DNA of 64,000 nt from Rathayibacter rathayi (GTDB taxonomy: Bacteria; Actinomycetota; Actinomycetes; Actinomycetales; Microbacteriaceae): positions 930,001 through 994,000 of the forward strand of contig NZ_CP028129.1 in assembly GCF_004011095.1 (NCBI RefSeq), written 5' to 3'. The notes beneath the pieces were generated by a model. The model did no database searches and was not told the origin of the DNA. It worked only from the letters and a program-made list of their open reading frames with translations. A program made the translations under genes and the position numbers. This document shows, piece after piece, positions 9,499 to 17,229 of this stretch; the first letter of the stretch is position 1; the number at the start of each line of letters is the position of its first letter.

Positions 9499-9554
9499 GA
9501 CATGCTTCCCAGAGATCGATCTCCGCCGCGATGTCGAGTGGACGACGTACGGAT

Positions 9555-9620
9555 CCCCTGCAAATGGAACGGTCCCCTGCAGATGGAATACCCTCCTGCG
9601 AATCGCACGTCCTCCTGCAC
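9555..9620 (-). repeat. four inverted copies of the 19-bp repeat
   Basis: CCTGC occurs at 9557, 9576, 9595 and 9614, exactly 19 bases apart, within units that are the reverse complement of the upstream array (read on the minus strand, ATGTGCAGGAGGACGTGCG and ATTCGCAGGAGG). These copies have diverged more than the direct ones. Confidence 0.85.
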
Positions 9621-9691
9621 ATCGCGCACCCCGCGCTCGCCCTCAGCGCAACCCGTCGCCCCCGCTCCTCCCCGCGCGCAGACTCGAGAAC

Positions 9692-10120
9692 ATGGCACAC
9701 CGTCAGCGCACCTCCAGCCAGCACCCCGAGAGCAAGACCTGCGTCTCCTGTGGCCGCGAGATCGAGTGGCGCGCGAAGTGGGCGCGCGACTGGGAGGAGG
9801 TGCGCTACTGCTCCGACGCCTGCCGCCGACGCGGGGTCGGCCCGGAGGAGGCGCGACTCGAGGACGAGATCCGTACCGTCCTGCTCGCGCGGGCTCCGTC
9901 CTCGACGGCGTGTCCGTCGGAAGTCGCGCGCCGCGTCGGCGGAGAACAGTGGCGACCACTGATGGAGCCGGTTCGCCGGGCCGCGCGCCGCCTCGTCGAC
10001 CGGGGCGAGATCGAGATCGTGCAGAGCGGCCAGCCGGTCGATCCGTCGCGCGCCAAAGGTCCCATCCGGCTGCGGAGGCGCCCGGGCGGCCCCCTGTCGC
10101 CCGACGGCGCCGCGGGCTAG
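9692..10120 (+). CDS. DUF2256 and DUF3253 domain protein
   Basis: A 142-residue protein with two small domains. Residues 14-45 form a zinc-knuckle-like DUF2256 motif (CVSCGREIEWRAKWARDW then YCSDACRRR, that is CxxC...CxxxC). Residues 52-125 form a DUF3253 winged-helix-like domain (LEDEIRTVLLARA, CPSEVARRVGGEQWRPLMEPVRRAARRLVDRGEIEIVQSGQ). The pairing is known from other actinobacteria, without a known function. The ATG has CAGACT seven bases upstream and no ribosome binding site, so the transcript may be leaderless. The polymerase gene starts nine bases after its stop but has its own -10-like hexamer. Confidence 0.85.
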   Translation: MAHRQRTSSQHPESKTCVSCGREIEWRAKWARDWEEVRYCSDACRRRGVGPEEARLEDEIRTVLLARAPSSTACPSEVARRVGGEQWRPLMEPVRRAARRLVDRGEIEIVQSGQPVDPSRAKGPIRLRRRPGGPLSPDGAAG

Positions 10121-10123
10121 CCT
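10118..10123 (+). promoter_or_regulatory. -10 hexamer of the LigD-type polymerase gene
   Basis: TAGCCT overlaps the stop codon of the upstream gene and lies exactly six bases before the ATG at 10130, as in leaderless actinobacterial promoters. Confidence 0.5.
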
Positions 10124-10129
10124 CAGCAG

Positions 10130-11152
10130 ATGCCCAGCAGCGACGCCGTCGTCCTCACCGTCCCCGGACCCGACGGCGATCGGGAGGTGCGGATCTCGAG
10201 CCCCGGGCGCGTGCTCTTCCCCGAGCCGGGCATCACCAAGCGCGAGCTCGCGGAGTACCTCATCGCGGTGGGCGACGCATTTGTCGCCGCCAATGGGAGC
10301 CGCCCCGTCTCACTGCAGCGCTTCTCCTCCGGGATCGAGGGCGAGCAGTTCTTCTCGAAGAACCCGCCCAAGGGCGCACCGGAGTACGTGCGCTCCGTCC
10401 CGGTGACCTATCCGAGCGGACGTGTGCACCCGCAGCTCGTGATTGATGAGCCCGCCGCCGCCGTGTGGGCTGCCCAGATGAACACCGTCGTCTTCCACCC
10501 CTGGGCCTCCCCGGCCGACACCCCCGACCTCCCCGATCAGCTGCGGATCGACCTCGACCCGCAGCCCGGCACCGACGTCGCCGACGCGGTCGTTGCCGCG
10601 CATGCGCTGCGCGGGGTCCTGCGCGAGGCCGGCCTCGAAGCGTTCGTGAAGACGTCCGGCAACCGCGGCCTGCATGTGTTCGCGCCGATCGTCGCCGAGC
10701 GCGAGTTCCTCGACGTGCGGCATGGTGTCATCGCCGCCGCGCGCGAGCTTGAGCGGCGGATGCCCGAGCGGGTCACGACGGCGTGGTGGAAGGAGGAGCG
10801 CGGCGAGCGCATCTTTGTCGACTTCAACCAGGCTAATCGCGACCGCACGATTGCCGGGGCCTACAGCCCCCGCCCGCTCCCGCACGCGCCCGTCTCGACT
10901 CCGCTCGACTGGGAGGAGCTGGACGGTGTCGATCCGCGCGCCTTCACGATCCGCACGGTCCCGGCGCGAGTGGCCGAGCGCGGCGACCCTTGGGAGCGGA
11001 TGCACGAGGCGACCGGCCGGCTCGACGCCCTGCTCGGCTGGTGGGAGCGGGACGTCGCCGCGGGCCTGGGCGAACTGCCGTTCCCGCCGGACTTCCCCAA
11101 GATGCCGGGGGAGCCACCGCGCGTGCAGCCCAGCCGCGCGAAGAAGGCCTAA
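10130..11152 (+). CDS. LigD-type polymerase/primase domain protein
   Basis: A 340-residue stand-alone polymerase of the archaeo-eukaryotic primase superfamily, like the POL domain of LigD and mycobacterial PolD1. Catalytic aspartates are visible in RIDLDP (D141, D143) and IFVDFNQ (D231), and the nucleotide-binding motif KTSGNRGLHV (about 174-183) has the SxxGxH pattern. Relatives fill gaps and add nucleotides, including ribonucleotides, during end joining or excision repair. There is no fused ligase or nuclease domain; a separate ligase gene follows on the opposite strand with overlapping stop codons. Ku is not encoded in this window. Confidence 0.9.
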   Translation: MPSSDAVVLTVPGPDGDREVRISSPGRVLFPEPGITKRELAEYLIAVGDAFVAANGSRPVSLQRFSSGIEGEQFFSKNPPKGAPEYVRSVPVTYPSGRVHPQLVIDEPAAAVWAAQMNTVVFHPWASPADTPDLPDQLRIDLDPQPGTDVADAVVAAHALRGVLREAGLEAFVKTSGNRGLHVFAPIVAEREFLDVRHGVIAAARELERRMPERVTTAWWKEERGERIFVDFNQANRDRTIAGAYSPRPLPHAPVSTPLDWEELDGVDPRAFTIRTVPARVAERGDPWERMHEATGRLDALLGWWERDVAAGLGELPFPPDFPKMPGEPPRVQPSRAKKA

Positions 11153-12201
11153 GCGAGCACGTCGCCGAGGTCGTACGCGGTCGGCTGCTCCAGCTGCTCC
11201 ATCGTGCAGGACGACGCATCGCGCTCGGGCCGCCAGCGTTCGAACTGCACAGTGTGCCGAAAGCGGTCACCCTCGCGCTGGTCGTAGCGCACCTCGAGCA
11301 CCAGCTCGGGCCGCAGGCGCACGAAGGAGGTATCGCGTCCGCTGGAGAACCGGCTCCGCTCGCCGTCGCCGCGCACCGGCTCGCCCTCCGCGTCGCGCTC
11401 TACCGCGGGCGCGAGCTCGTCGAGCAGGTGCACCCGCCGCTCGTCGCTGAACGCGGAGGCGCCGCCAACCTGACGCACCTCGCCGTCGTCGCCGCGCAGC
11501 CCGAGCAGGATCGAGCCCACTCCTGGCTTCGAGGTGTGCTCGCGGTAGCCGATCGCGATCACATCGGCCGTGCGGTGGTGCTTGACCTTCAGCATCGTGC
11601 GCTTGCCCGGGGCGTAGGGCGCGGCGAGGGGTTTGGCCACCACGCCGTCCAGTCCCGCGCCCTCGAAGCGCTTCAGCCAGTCCCGCGCCAGGTCCTCGTC
11701 GGCCGTGGTGCGGCCCAGGTGCAGCGGATGCGGGATCTCGGCCAGCAGCGCCGCGAGCGCCTTCCGCCGCACCGAGTACGGCTCCTCGAGCAGGCTGCGC
11801 CCGTCCGCCGCGAGCAGGTCGAAGGCGACGAGCATCGCCGGAGTCGCCTCCGCCAGCATCCTCACGCGGCTGACGGCGGGGTGGATGCGCTGGGAGAGCA
11901 GGTCCCAATCGAGCCGCTGCGCCCCTGGCGCTCCGGTCGCCAGCACGATCTCGCCGTCGAGGACGCAATCGTCGGGGAGGAGCCGGAGGAACGCCTCGAC
12001 CAGCTCGGGGAAATACCGCGTTAGCGGCTTGGAGCCGCGGCTGCCGATCTCGCACTCCCCGCCCGAGACCGAGACGATCGCACGGAAGCCGTCCCACTTG
12101 GGCTCGTAGGAGTACCCGCCCTCGACCGCGTCCTGCGCGGGCACCTGCGGCACCGCCTGGGCGAGCATCGGAGCGATCGGGAGCGCGAAGGGCAGGGCCA
12201 T
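11149..12201 (-). CDS. ATP-dependent DNA ligase (LigC-like)
   Basis: A 350-residue ligase. The adenylation motif EPKWDGFRAI puts the catalytic lysine at about residue 35; further nucleotidyltransferase motifs are GSRG, VLDGEIV, FDLLAADG, DGVVAKPL and KRTMLKVKHHRTADVIAIGY. An OB-fold domain closes the protein. It lacks polymerase and nuclease domains, so it is of the LigC type, used as a back-up repair ligase. The ATG at 12201 begins MALPFALPIAPMLAQ, the usual start of this family; longer in-frame starts are not supported. Its stop overlaps that of the polymerase gene by three bases, and the two proteins probably act in one pathway. Confidence 0.9.
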   Translation of the reverse strand: MALPFALPIAPMLAQAVPQVPAQDAVEGGYSYEPKWDGFRAIVSVSGGECEIGSRGSKPLTRYFPELVEAFLRLLPDDCVLDGEIVLATGAPGAQRLDWDLLSQRIHPAVSRVRMLAEATPAMLVAFDLLAADGRSLLEEPYSVRRKALAALLAEIPHPLHLGRTTADEDLARDWLKRFEGAGLDGVVAKPLAAPYAPGKRTMLKVKHHRTADVIAIGYREHTSKPGVGSILLGLRGDDGEVRQVGGASAFSDERRVHLLDELAPAVERDAEGEPVRGDGERSRFSSGRDTSFVRLRPELVLEVRYDQREGDRFRHTVQFERWRPERDASSCTMEQLEQPTAYDLGDVLA

Positions 12202-12294
12202 GCCCCGATCATCCCGGCCCGCGTCGCGTCGCGCACCCCCCTTCCGGGAGGCTGTGCGCGGGTCCATTCGCAGCCGCCTCAGCGGTTCGAGGCG

Positions 12295-12300
12295 TAGCGT
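12295..12300 (+). promoter_or_regulatory. -10 hexamer of the LolA-like gene
   Basis: TAGCGT stands seven bases before the ATG at 12308, without a ribosome binding site between. Confidence 0.45.
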
Positions 12301-12307
12301 CTTGGGC

Positions 12308-13417
12308 ATGAGCATTGACTGGAAGCGCTGGACGCCTGTCGTCGTGGTCCCCGCGGTCGTCGTCGCCGCGGCCGTCGCCCTCCCCCTCTCCGCGAGTGCC
12401 GCGGGAGATCTCCCCGAGAAGTCGGCCGCCGACCTCCTCGCCTTCGTCGCCGAGAGCGATACCACCGCTTTCTCCGGCGAGGTCCAGCAGAGTTCCAACC
12501 TCGGGCTGCCCGACCTCTCCGCCCTCGGCGGCTCGGTCGGTGCGACGTCGGGTTCGGCCGACCCGATCGGCGCCCTCGTCGAGCTGGCGACCGGATCGCA
12601 TCAGGCGCGGGTCTACGTCGACTCCGAGCGGGGTGCGCGCCTGCAGGTGCTGGATCGACTGGCCGAGCGCGACGTCATCGCCTCGAAGACGGACGGCGTC
12701 TGGGTCTACGACTCGAGTGCGAACACCGCGACGCACCACTCCCCGCCCGGCGGAGCGGTCCACGCGGGCTCTCCGGGTGGCCAGGTCGTCACCCCGTCCT
12801 CGGTCGCCGAGCAGTTGCTCGCCGCGATCGACCCGACGACCGCGGTGGCCGTCGGATCCGACGTCCGGGTCGCCGGTCGCGACGCCTACGAACTTGTGCT
12901 CACTCCGCGCGACAGCGGCACACTGGTCGGCTCCGTCAGTGTTTCCGTGGACGGCCAGACCGGTCTCCCGCTCGGCGTGACCGTGACGGCCAGCGGCGGT
13001 ACCGCCCCCGCCTTTAGCCTCGCCTACACAAGCATCGACTTCTCGACGCCCGACGCCTCCCTCTTCACGTTCACGCCCCCGGCGGGCGCTCGGGTGACCG
13101 AGAATGCCGCGTCGGCCGACGACGCTGCCGACGGCCCCGCTGCCGACACCCCCGCTGCCGACACCCCGACGCCAGGCGCCCTCGACGCCGCGACCGACTC
13201 CGACGTCACGACCACCGGCTCCGGCTGGGGCACCGTCGTCGAGCTGCCGGCGGGCGGCACCGACGGGCTCGCTTCTCTCGATGCGATCACCACTCCGGTC
13301 GATGGTGGCCGAGTCCTCTCCTCCGCCCTGCTGAGCGTCCTGATCACCGATGACGGTCGCGTGCTCGCGGGCGCCGTACCGGTCGAGACGGTGCGCGACG
13401 CGGCTGCCGCTCGGTGA
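12308..13417 (+). CDS. exported LolA-like / DUF2092 protein
   Basis: A 369-residue protein with a signal peptide (WKRWTPVVVVPAVVVAAAVA, then ASA). The central part resembles the LolA/LppX-like fold: AADLLAFVAESDTTAFSGEV, then repeated beta segments such as RVYVDSERGARLQVLDRL, DGVWVYDSSANTATHH and AYELVLTPRDSG. Members are thought to bind lipids at the cell surface. The segment at about 265-300 is an Ala/Asp/Pro linker with the duplicated AADTP. The following ABC ATPase starts inside its stop codon (GTGA), so the three genes form an operon and this protein may work with that exporter. Confidence 0.8.
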   Translation: MSIDWKRWTPVVVVPAVVVAAAVALPLSASAAGDLPEKSAADLLAFVAESDTTAFSGEVQQSSNLGLPDLSALGGSVGATSGSADPIGALVELATGSHQARVYVDSERGARLQVLDRLAERDVIASKTDGVWVYDSSANTATHHSPPGGAVHAGSPGGQVVTPSSVAEQLLAAIDPTTAVAVGSDVRVAGRDAYELVLTPRDSGTLVGSVSVSVDGQTGLPLGVTVTASGGTAPAFSLAYTSIDFSTPDASLFTFTPPAGARVTENAASADDAADGPAADTPAADTPTPGALDAATDSDVTTTGSGWGTVVELPAGGTDGLASLDAITTPVDGGRVLSSALLSVLITDDGRVLAGAVPVETVRDAAAAR

Positions 13418-14370
13418 CGACGGGCGAACTCGCGGTCGAGACGCGGGGCCTCACCAAGCGATTCGGGCGTCAGGAGGCGGTCTCGCAACTCGACCTCGCC
13501 GTGCCCCGCGGCGCCGTGTTCGGCTTCCTCGGCCCCAACGGCTCGGGCAAGACGACGACCATCCGGATGCTGCTCGCCCTGGCCGCGCCGACAGAGGGCA
13601 GCATCACCCTCCTCGGTTCGGCGATGCCCCGGCGGGCCAGCGACGTGCTGCCCCGAGTGGGTGCGCTGGTCGAGGGCCCGGCCTTTTACCCGTTCCTCTC
13701 CGGAGCCGCGAATCTGCGCCGTTTCGATGCCGCGGAGGCGGGCACGTCGCCCCGTACCCGCAACGCCCGAGCCCAGGAGGCCCTGGCCCGCGTGGGCCTC
13801 TCGGCCGCTGCACGCAAGAAGGTCGGTTCCTACTCACTCGGAATGAAGCAGCGGCTTGGCATCGCCGTCGCTCTGCTCTCGCCCCGCGACCTGATCGTGC
13901 TCGACGAACCCACGAACGGACTCGACCCGCAGGGGACCCGTGAGGTTCGCGCCCTGGTGCGCGGGCTCAACCAGGACGGCACGACGGTCCTCGTCTCGAG
14001 TCATCTGCTCGCCGAGATCGAGCAGCTCTGCACCCACGCCGCCGTCATGCGCACCGGACGCCTGGTAGCGCAGGGCGGCCTCGACGAGCTGCGGGGCGAT
14101 GCCGCCGCCGTCGAACTCCTGACTCCCGATCGCGAACGCGCCCTGGTCACCCTTCGCGCCCGCGGGCTGGAGCCGCGCACCGCACCGGGGCCGCACCCGG
14201 CCGATCCGCCGCTCGTGGTCGCCGCTCTGCCGCCGGGGCTCGCGGGCGAGACTCTCGTCGCCGACCTGGTGCAGGCCGACGTCCGGGTCCGCGGCTTCGC
14301 GGTCCGTCGGCCCTCGCTCGAGGAGCGCTTCGTCGAACTGACTGGGGAGGGCTTCGATGTCGAGCACTGA
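13414..14370 (+). CDS. ABC transporter ATP-binding protein
   Basis: A 318-residue ATPase of the CcmA/NatA type. Walker A is GPNGSGKTTT (about residues 40-49), the signature is YSLGMKQRLGIAVALL, Walker B is LIVLDEPTNGLDP and the switch histidine is in LVSSHLLAE. The C-terminal 90 residues form the extra domain common in drug and lantibiotic exporters. The GTG start overlaps the previous stop by four bases, and the permease gene starts before this gene ends, so all three are co-translated. The substrate cannot be read; a lipid or antimicrobial compound would fit the LolA-like neighbour. Confidence 0.93.
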   Translation: MTTGELAVETRGLTKRFGRQEAVSQLDLAVPRGAVFGFLGPNGSGKTTTIRMLLALAAPTEGSITLLGSAMPRRASDVLPRVGALVEGPAFYPFLSGAANLRRFDAAEAGTSPRTRNARAQEALARVGLSAAARKKVGSYSLGMKQRLGIAVALLSPRDLIVLDEPTNGLDPQGTREVRALVRGLNQDGTTVLVSSHLLAEIEQLCTHAAVMRTGRLVAQGGLDELRGDAAAVELLTPDRERALVTLRARGLEPRTAPGPHPADPPLVVAALPPGLAGETLVADLVQADVRVRGFAVRRPSLEERFVELTGEGFDVEH

Positions 14371-15196
14371 CACCGCTGTCCGCCGCGGCGGGATCGGCTC
14401 GCTCCTCGCCTCTGAGCTGGCCCTGCTCTTTCGTCGTCGCCGCACCTGGGCGCTGCTCGCGGCCCTGGCTGCCCTCCCGATCCTGCTCGCCGTCGCGGTG
14501 CGGCTCTCGGGCGAAGACACCGACGGCCCGTCCTTCGTCGGCGCGATCGGTGGCAACGGACTCTTCACCGGGCTCGCGGCGATCACGGTCGCCGTCCCGC
14601 TCTTTCTTCCGCTCACCGTCGGAGTCGTCGCCGGCGATGCGATCGCGGGGGAGGCATCGCTGGGCACCCTGCGCTACCTCCTGGTCAGCCCCGCCGGCCG
14701 CGTGCGGCTGCTCGCGGTCAAGTTCATCGCCTGTGTTGCTTTCTGCCTGGCAGCTGCGCTGACGGTGATGGTGGTGGGTGTGCTGATCGGCCTGGCGCTC
14801 TTCCCGGTCGGACCGGTGACCCTGCTCTCGGGCACGACCGTCCCGCTCACCGATGCGATCGGGCGAGCCCTGGCAATCGCGGTGTACGCGGCGCTCTCGC
14901 TGGTCGGGCTCGCGGCGGTCGGCCTCTTCATCTCCACGCTCACCGACATGCCGGTCGGCGCGATGGCGGCCACGGTCGTCATCTCGATCGCGGCGCAGAT
15001 CGTCGGGTCGCTCTCGCAGCTCCGGGTCCTGCACCCGTTCCTGCTGACGGACCACTGGTTCGATTTCGCCGACCTACTGCGCGACCCGATCGCCTGGGGC
15101 TCCTTCGGCGAGAACGCGCTGCTTCAGCTGGCTTACGTCGCCGTCTTCGGCTCGCTCGCCGTCGGGCGCTTCACCACCCGCGACGTCCTGTCCTGA
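14357..15196 (+). CDS. ABC transporter permease (ABC-2 type)
   Basis: A 279-residue membrane protein with six predicted helices, beginning with a cytoplasmic segment LLASELALLFRRRRTWALLA. The central region GDAIAGEASLGTLRYLLVSPAGRVRLLAVK is the typical ABC-2 motif between helices two and three. It starts 14 bases inside the ATPase gene and has GGGGAGGG upstream of its ATG. It forms the membrane part of the exporter encoded by the preceding gene. Its stop codon is the first base triplet of an 18-bp tandem repeat, followed by a strong hairpin that ends the operon. Confidence 0.9.
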   Translation: MSSTDTAVRRGGIGSLLASELALLFRRRRTWALLAALAALPILLAVAVRLSGEDTDGPSFVGAIGGNGLFTGLAAITVAVPLFLPLTVGVVAGDAIAGEASLGTLRYLLVSPAGRVRLLAVKFIACVAFCLAAALTVMVVGVLIGLALFPVGPVTLLSGTTVPLTDAIGRALAIAVYAALSLVGLAAVGLFISTLTDMPVGAMAATVVISIAAQIVGSLSQLRVLHPFLLTDHWFDFADLLRDPIAWGSFGENALLQLAYVAVFGSLAVGRFTTRDVLS

Positions 15197-15266
15197 CCCT
15201 CGGCAACGACGCGACCCTCGGCAACGTCCTGACCCTCGGCAACGACGTGACCCTCGGCACTGACTG
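15194..15266. repeat. four 18-bp tandem repeats over a stop codon
   Basis: GACCCTCGGCAACGACGT-like units start at 15195, 15213, 15231 and 15249, exactly 18 bases apart. The TGA at 15194-15196 of the permease gene is shared with the first unit. The array runs directly into the terminator hairpin. Confidence 0.9.
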
Positions 15267-15299
15267 AGGCCGCCCTCCCGCGCTGCGGAGGGGCGGCCT
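15267..15299. terminator. bidirectional hairpin terminator
   Basis: AGGCCGCCC (15267-15275) pairs perfectly with GGGCGGCCT (15291-15299) around a 15-base loop. There is no T-tract, as is common in actinobacteria. It lies between two convergent genes and could serve both. Confidence 0.65.
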
Positions 15300-15329
15300 G
15301 CGTCGCCGTGCGGGTCAGCCGCGTGCAGG

Positions 15330-15614
15330 TCAGCCCTGTGGAGTGATCCCGAAGCGGACGGAGCCACCCTCATCCACCTGCGCGTCGAGCACCTTGTCGC
15401 CGAGCGCGACGGAGGCGGCGGCGTCGAGGAAGATACGGGCTCCGTCCTGCTCGACGACAGCGTCCGTCGGCTCGGGGGCCGCGGCGACCGCTACCGCGAA
15501 GTTGCTGGCGTCGAGGTCGGTGCCGCTGATGCGCAGTCCGCCTTCGACGGGGCTCTGGGTCTGGCTGGTGATGGTCGTGACGACGGTGCTGGCATTGTCG
15601 GTGAGCGTGAGCAT
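15330..15614 (-). CDS. HesB/IscA-like protein without cysteines
   Basis: A 94-residue protein related to the A-type iron-sulfur carriers HesB/IscA. Shared features are the N-terminal LTLTDNASTVV, the GGLRISG strand, VVEQDGARIFLDAAAS and the C-terminal LDAQVDEGGSVRFGI. The family binds its cluster through three cysteines; none is present here, so it cannot be a normal iron-sulfur carrier. Cysteine-free members are common in actinobacteria and have no known function. The ATG at 15614 is supported by AAGGA eight bases upstream. It is a single-gene unit that converges with the ABC operon. Confidence 0.8.
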   Translation of the reverse strand: MLTLTDNASTVVTTITSQTQSPVEGGLRISGTDLDASNFAVAVAAAPEPTDAVVEQDGARIFLDAAASVALGDKVLDAQVDEGGSVRFGITPQG

Positions 15615-15759
15615 CGGGTCGTTCCTTCCGTTCGTGGTCGATGAGGGGGCAACGTTGCCGAGATGCGGCGAGACCCTCAAGGCGCCGCAGCGGATGTGGA
15701 GGGGATGCACACCTGGGCGGCCCGGGCAGGCCCAGGGCACTCCCTGCCACACTGGCCGG

Positions 15760-16158
15760 ATGCACCCAGCCGACTCCTGCCCCTGCGGAAGCCGCCGCCA
15801 CTACGCCGACTGCTGTCGCCCTGCCCACCTCGGCGAGGAGCCCTCGCCGACGGCGGAGCGCCTGATGCGCAGCCGCTACAGCGCGAACGTCCTCGGCAGC
15901 GCCCCCTACCTGCTCGCGAGCTGGCACCCCACAACCCGGCCCCGCCGCATCGACCTCGATCCCGACGTCCGCTGGCGCCGGCTCCAGATCGTCGACACCT
16001 CGTTCGGCCGAGAGAGCGACGAGGAGGGCCTGGTCGAGTTCCGCGCCTCCTATCGCTCGCCCGCTGGCCCCGGCCTCGTGCACGAGCGCAGCCGCTTCCT
16101 GCGCGAGGACGGTCGCTGGCTCTACGTCGATGGCGAGATGCTCGGCGGCGAGGCCTGA
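15760..16158 (+). CDS. YchJ-like (UPF0225) SEC-C motif protein
   Basis: A 132-residue protein. The N-terminal SEC-C zinc motif is CPCGSRRHYADCC at residues 7-19. The YchJ core follows with PSPTAERLMRSRYSANV and then an NTF2-like fold (YLLASWHPTTRPRRIDLD, LQIVDTSFGRESDEEGLVEFRA, ERSRFLREDGRWLYVDGE). The family is widespread and of unknown function. CACACT stands six bases before the ATG and no ribosome binding site is visible, so the mRNA may be leaderless. The next gene begins 28 bases downstream but has its own hexamer. Confidence 0.9.
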   Translation: MHPADSCPCGSRRHYADCCRPAHLGEEPSPTAERLMRSRYSANVLGSAPYLLASWHPTTRPRRIDLDPDVRWRRLQIVDTSFGRESDEEGLVEFRASYRSPAGPGLVHERSRFLREDGRWLYVDGEMLGGEA

Positions 16159-16174
16159 TCCGCCCGAGCCGTCC

Positions 16175-16180
16175 TACTCT
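16175..16180 (+). promoter_or_regulatory. -10 hexamer of the GNAT gene
   Basis: TACTCT lies six bases before the ATG at 16187. The GGAGG between them is only one base from the ATG, too close for a working ribosome binding site. Confidence 0.45.
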
Positions 16181-16186
16181 GGAGGC

Positions 16187-16474
16187 ATGGTCAAGGACTT
16201 CCGCCGGGCGGAGGATGTGTCGCGCTACGAGCTGCACCTCGACGGCGCTCTGGTGGGCGTGCTCGACTATCGCGAGGCGCCGGGCAGCGTCGCTCTCGTC
16301 CGCTCCTTCACCACTCCGCCCTTCCGCGGCCGGGGGCTCGCGGGAGAGTTGGTCGCCTTCGCTGTCGATGACATCGAGGCGGCAGGCGGCAGAAGCGTCG
16401 TGCCGATGTGCTGGTACGTCGGCCAGTGGTTCGAGCAGCATCCCGAGAAGGTGCACCTGCTCGCTCCCGCCTGA
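16187..16474 (+). CDS. small GNAT-family N-acetyltransferase (YjdJ type)
   Basis: A 95-residue single-domain protein of the Gcn5-related family, close to the small YjdJ/GCN5L1-like group. The sequence YELHLDGALVGVLDYRE gives the first strands, FTTPPFRGRGLAGELVAFAVDD is the acetyl-CoA binding loop (RGRGLA), and VVPMCWYVGQWFEQHPE ends the fold. The length is normal for this group. The substrate is unknown. It stands between the YchJ-like gene and the convergent NAD(P)HX epimerase gene, with no functional link visible. Confidence 0.88.
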   Translation: MVKDFRRAEDVSRYELHLDGALVGVLDYREAPGSVALVRSFTTPPFRGRGLAGELVAFAVDDIEAAGGRSVVPMCWYVGQWFEQHPEKVHLLAPA

Positions 16475-16498
16475 TCCGCCCCGCCTGCCTCGCCCCGC

Positions 16499-17188
16499 TC
16501 ACACGCGAACGGCGGGCTCCACTCCGGCGAGATCCGGACCCAGGCCGATGTCGACCAGGCGCAGGCGGCCGGCGTAGGAGTCGCCAGGAGGCAGCAGTAG
16601 CCCGGCCTTGACCGCACCGAAGGTCACCGTCATGTCCGCGCGCAGCACGGTCGGATCGGGGACGGACCCGTCGTCTGGATGGATGCCGCTGGGCAGATCG
16701 ACCGCGACGATCATCGGGCGCTCGGGCCGCCCCTGCAGAGCCGCGAGCACGGCCTCGACGACCGCGCGGGAGCGGCCCCGCAGCCCGGGCTCGGTGGCGC
16801 CGATGCCGAGGATCCCGTCCACCAGGACGTCTGCACGCGCCACCGCCGCGGCGAGGGCTCGGGAGTCCTCGTCCGCGACCTGCCCGCAGCCCTCGTCGAG
16901 CGCGACGGCGAGCCCGCGCCGGTGCACTCGCTCGGCGGCGAGCACGAGGATGACGTCGATCCCGGAGGAGGAGAGCTCGGCGGCCGCGTAGAGCGCGTCT
17001 CCGCCGTTGTCGCCCGGTCCTACCAGGACAAGCACGGAGCCGGGCCGGGAGCGGTCGCGGCGCCCGGCGAGCACGATCCGCAGCTCGCGAGCGAGTCCGT
17101 CCGCGGCGCGCTGCATCAGTGGCTCGCGTCGGGCCAGGTGCGGCGCCTCTGCGGCTCGTACCTGTGCGGATGTGTATCCCTCGACCAT
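16499..17188 (-). CDS. nnrE: NAD(P)H-hydrate epimerase
   Basis: A 229-residue YjeF N-terminal (AIBP) domain protein. It converts R-NAD(P)HX to the S form so that the dehydratase can repair damaged cofactor. Features are the N-terminal helix region LMQRAADGLARELRIVL, the phosphate loop LVGPGDNGGDALYAA, the segment DVLVDGILGIGATEPGLRG and VAVDLPSGIHPDDG. The dehydratase domain (NnrD) is not fused and is not in the window. The ATG at 17188 is chosen as MVEGYTSAQVRAAE matches the family start. The frameshifted gntR ends 41 bases upstream on the same strand. Confidence 0.9.
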   Translation of the reverse strand: MVEGYTSAQVRAAEAPHLARREPLMQRAADGLARELRIVLAGRRDRSRPGSVLVLVGPGDNGGDALYAAAELSSSGIDVILVLAAERVHRRGLAVALDEGCGQVADEDSRALAAAVARADVLVDGILGIGATEPGLRGRSRAVVEAVLAALQGRPERPMIVAVDLPSGIHPDDGSVPDPTVLRADMTVTFGAVKAGLLLPPGDSYAGRLRLVDIGLGPDLAGVEPAVRV

Positions 17189-17229
17189 GCGTCTTACTGT
17201 GCGCGCGGAGCCGCGCAACTGCAACCGTG

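Larger units (their letters stand above)
9196..9691. other. 496-bp non-coding region with 19-bp repeats
   Basis: This gap between divergent genes holds no convincing gene. Its middle contains seven direct 19-bp repeats and, some 55 bases further, four more in the opposite orientation. Open frames exist through the repeats on both strands, but 19 is not a multiple of three, so the peptide changes frame at each unit and cannot be a conserved protein repeat. The promoters of both flanking genes must also lie here. Confidence 0.7.

Noticed and set aside
9185..9724. Minus-strand frame with repeated YPCTSDVPL-like text across the 19-bp repeats
   Set aside because: The peptide periodicity comes from a DNA repeat not divisible by three. 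There is no start signal or family match, and it overlaps the flavin reductase start.
10130..12201. A phage- or plasmid-derived DNA repair island
   Set aside because: Codon use and GC match the neighbours, and no integrase, transposase or attachment repeat is visible.
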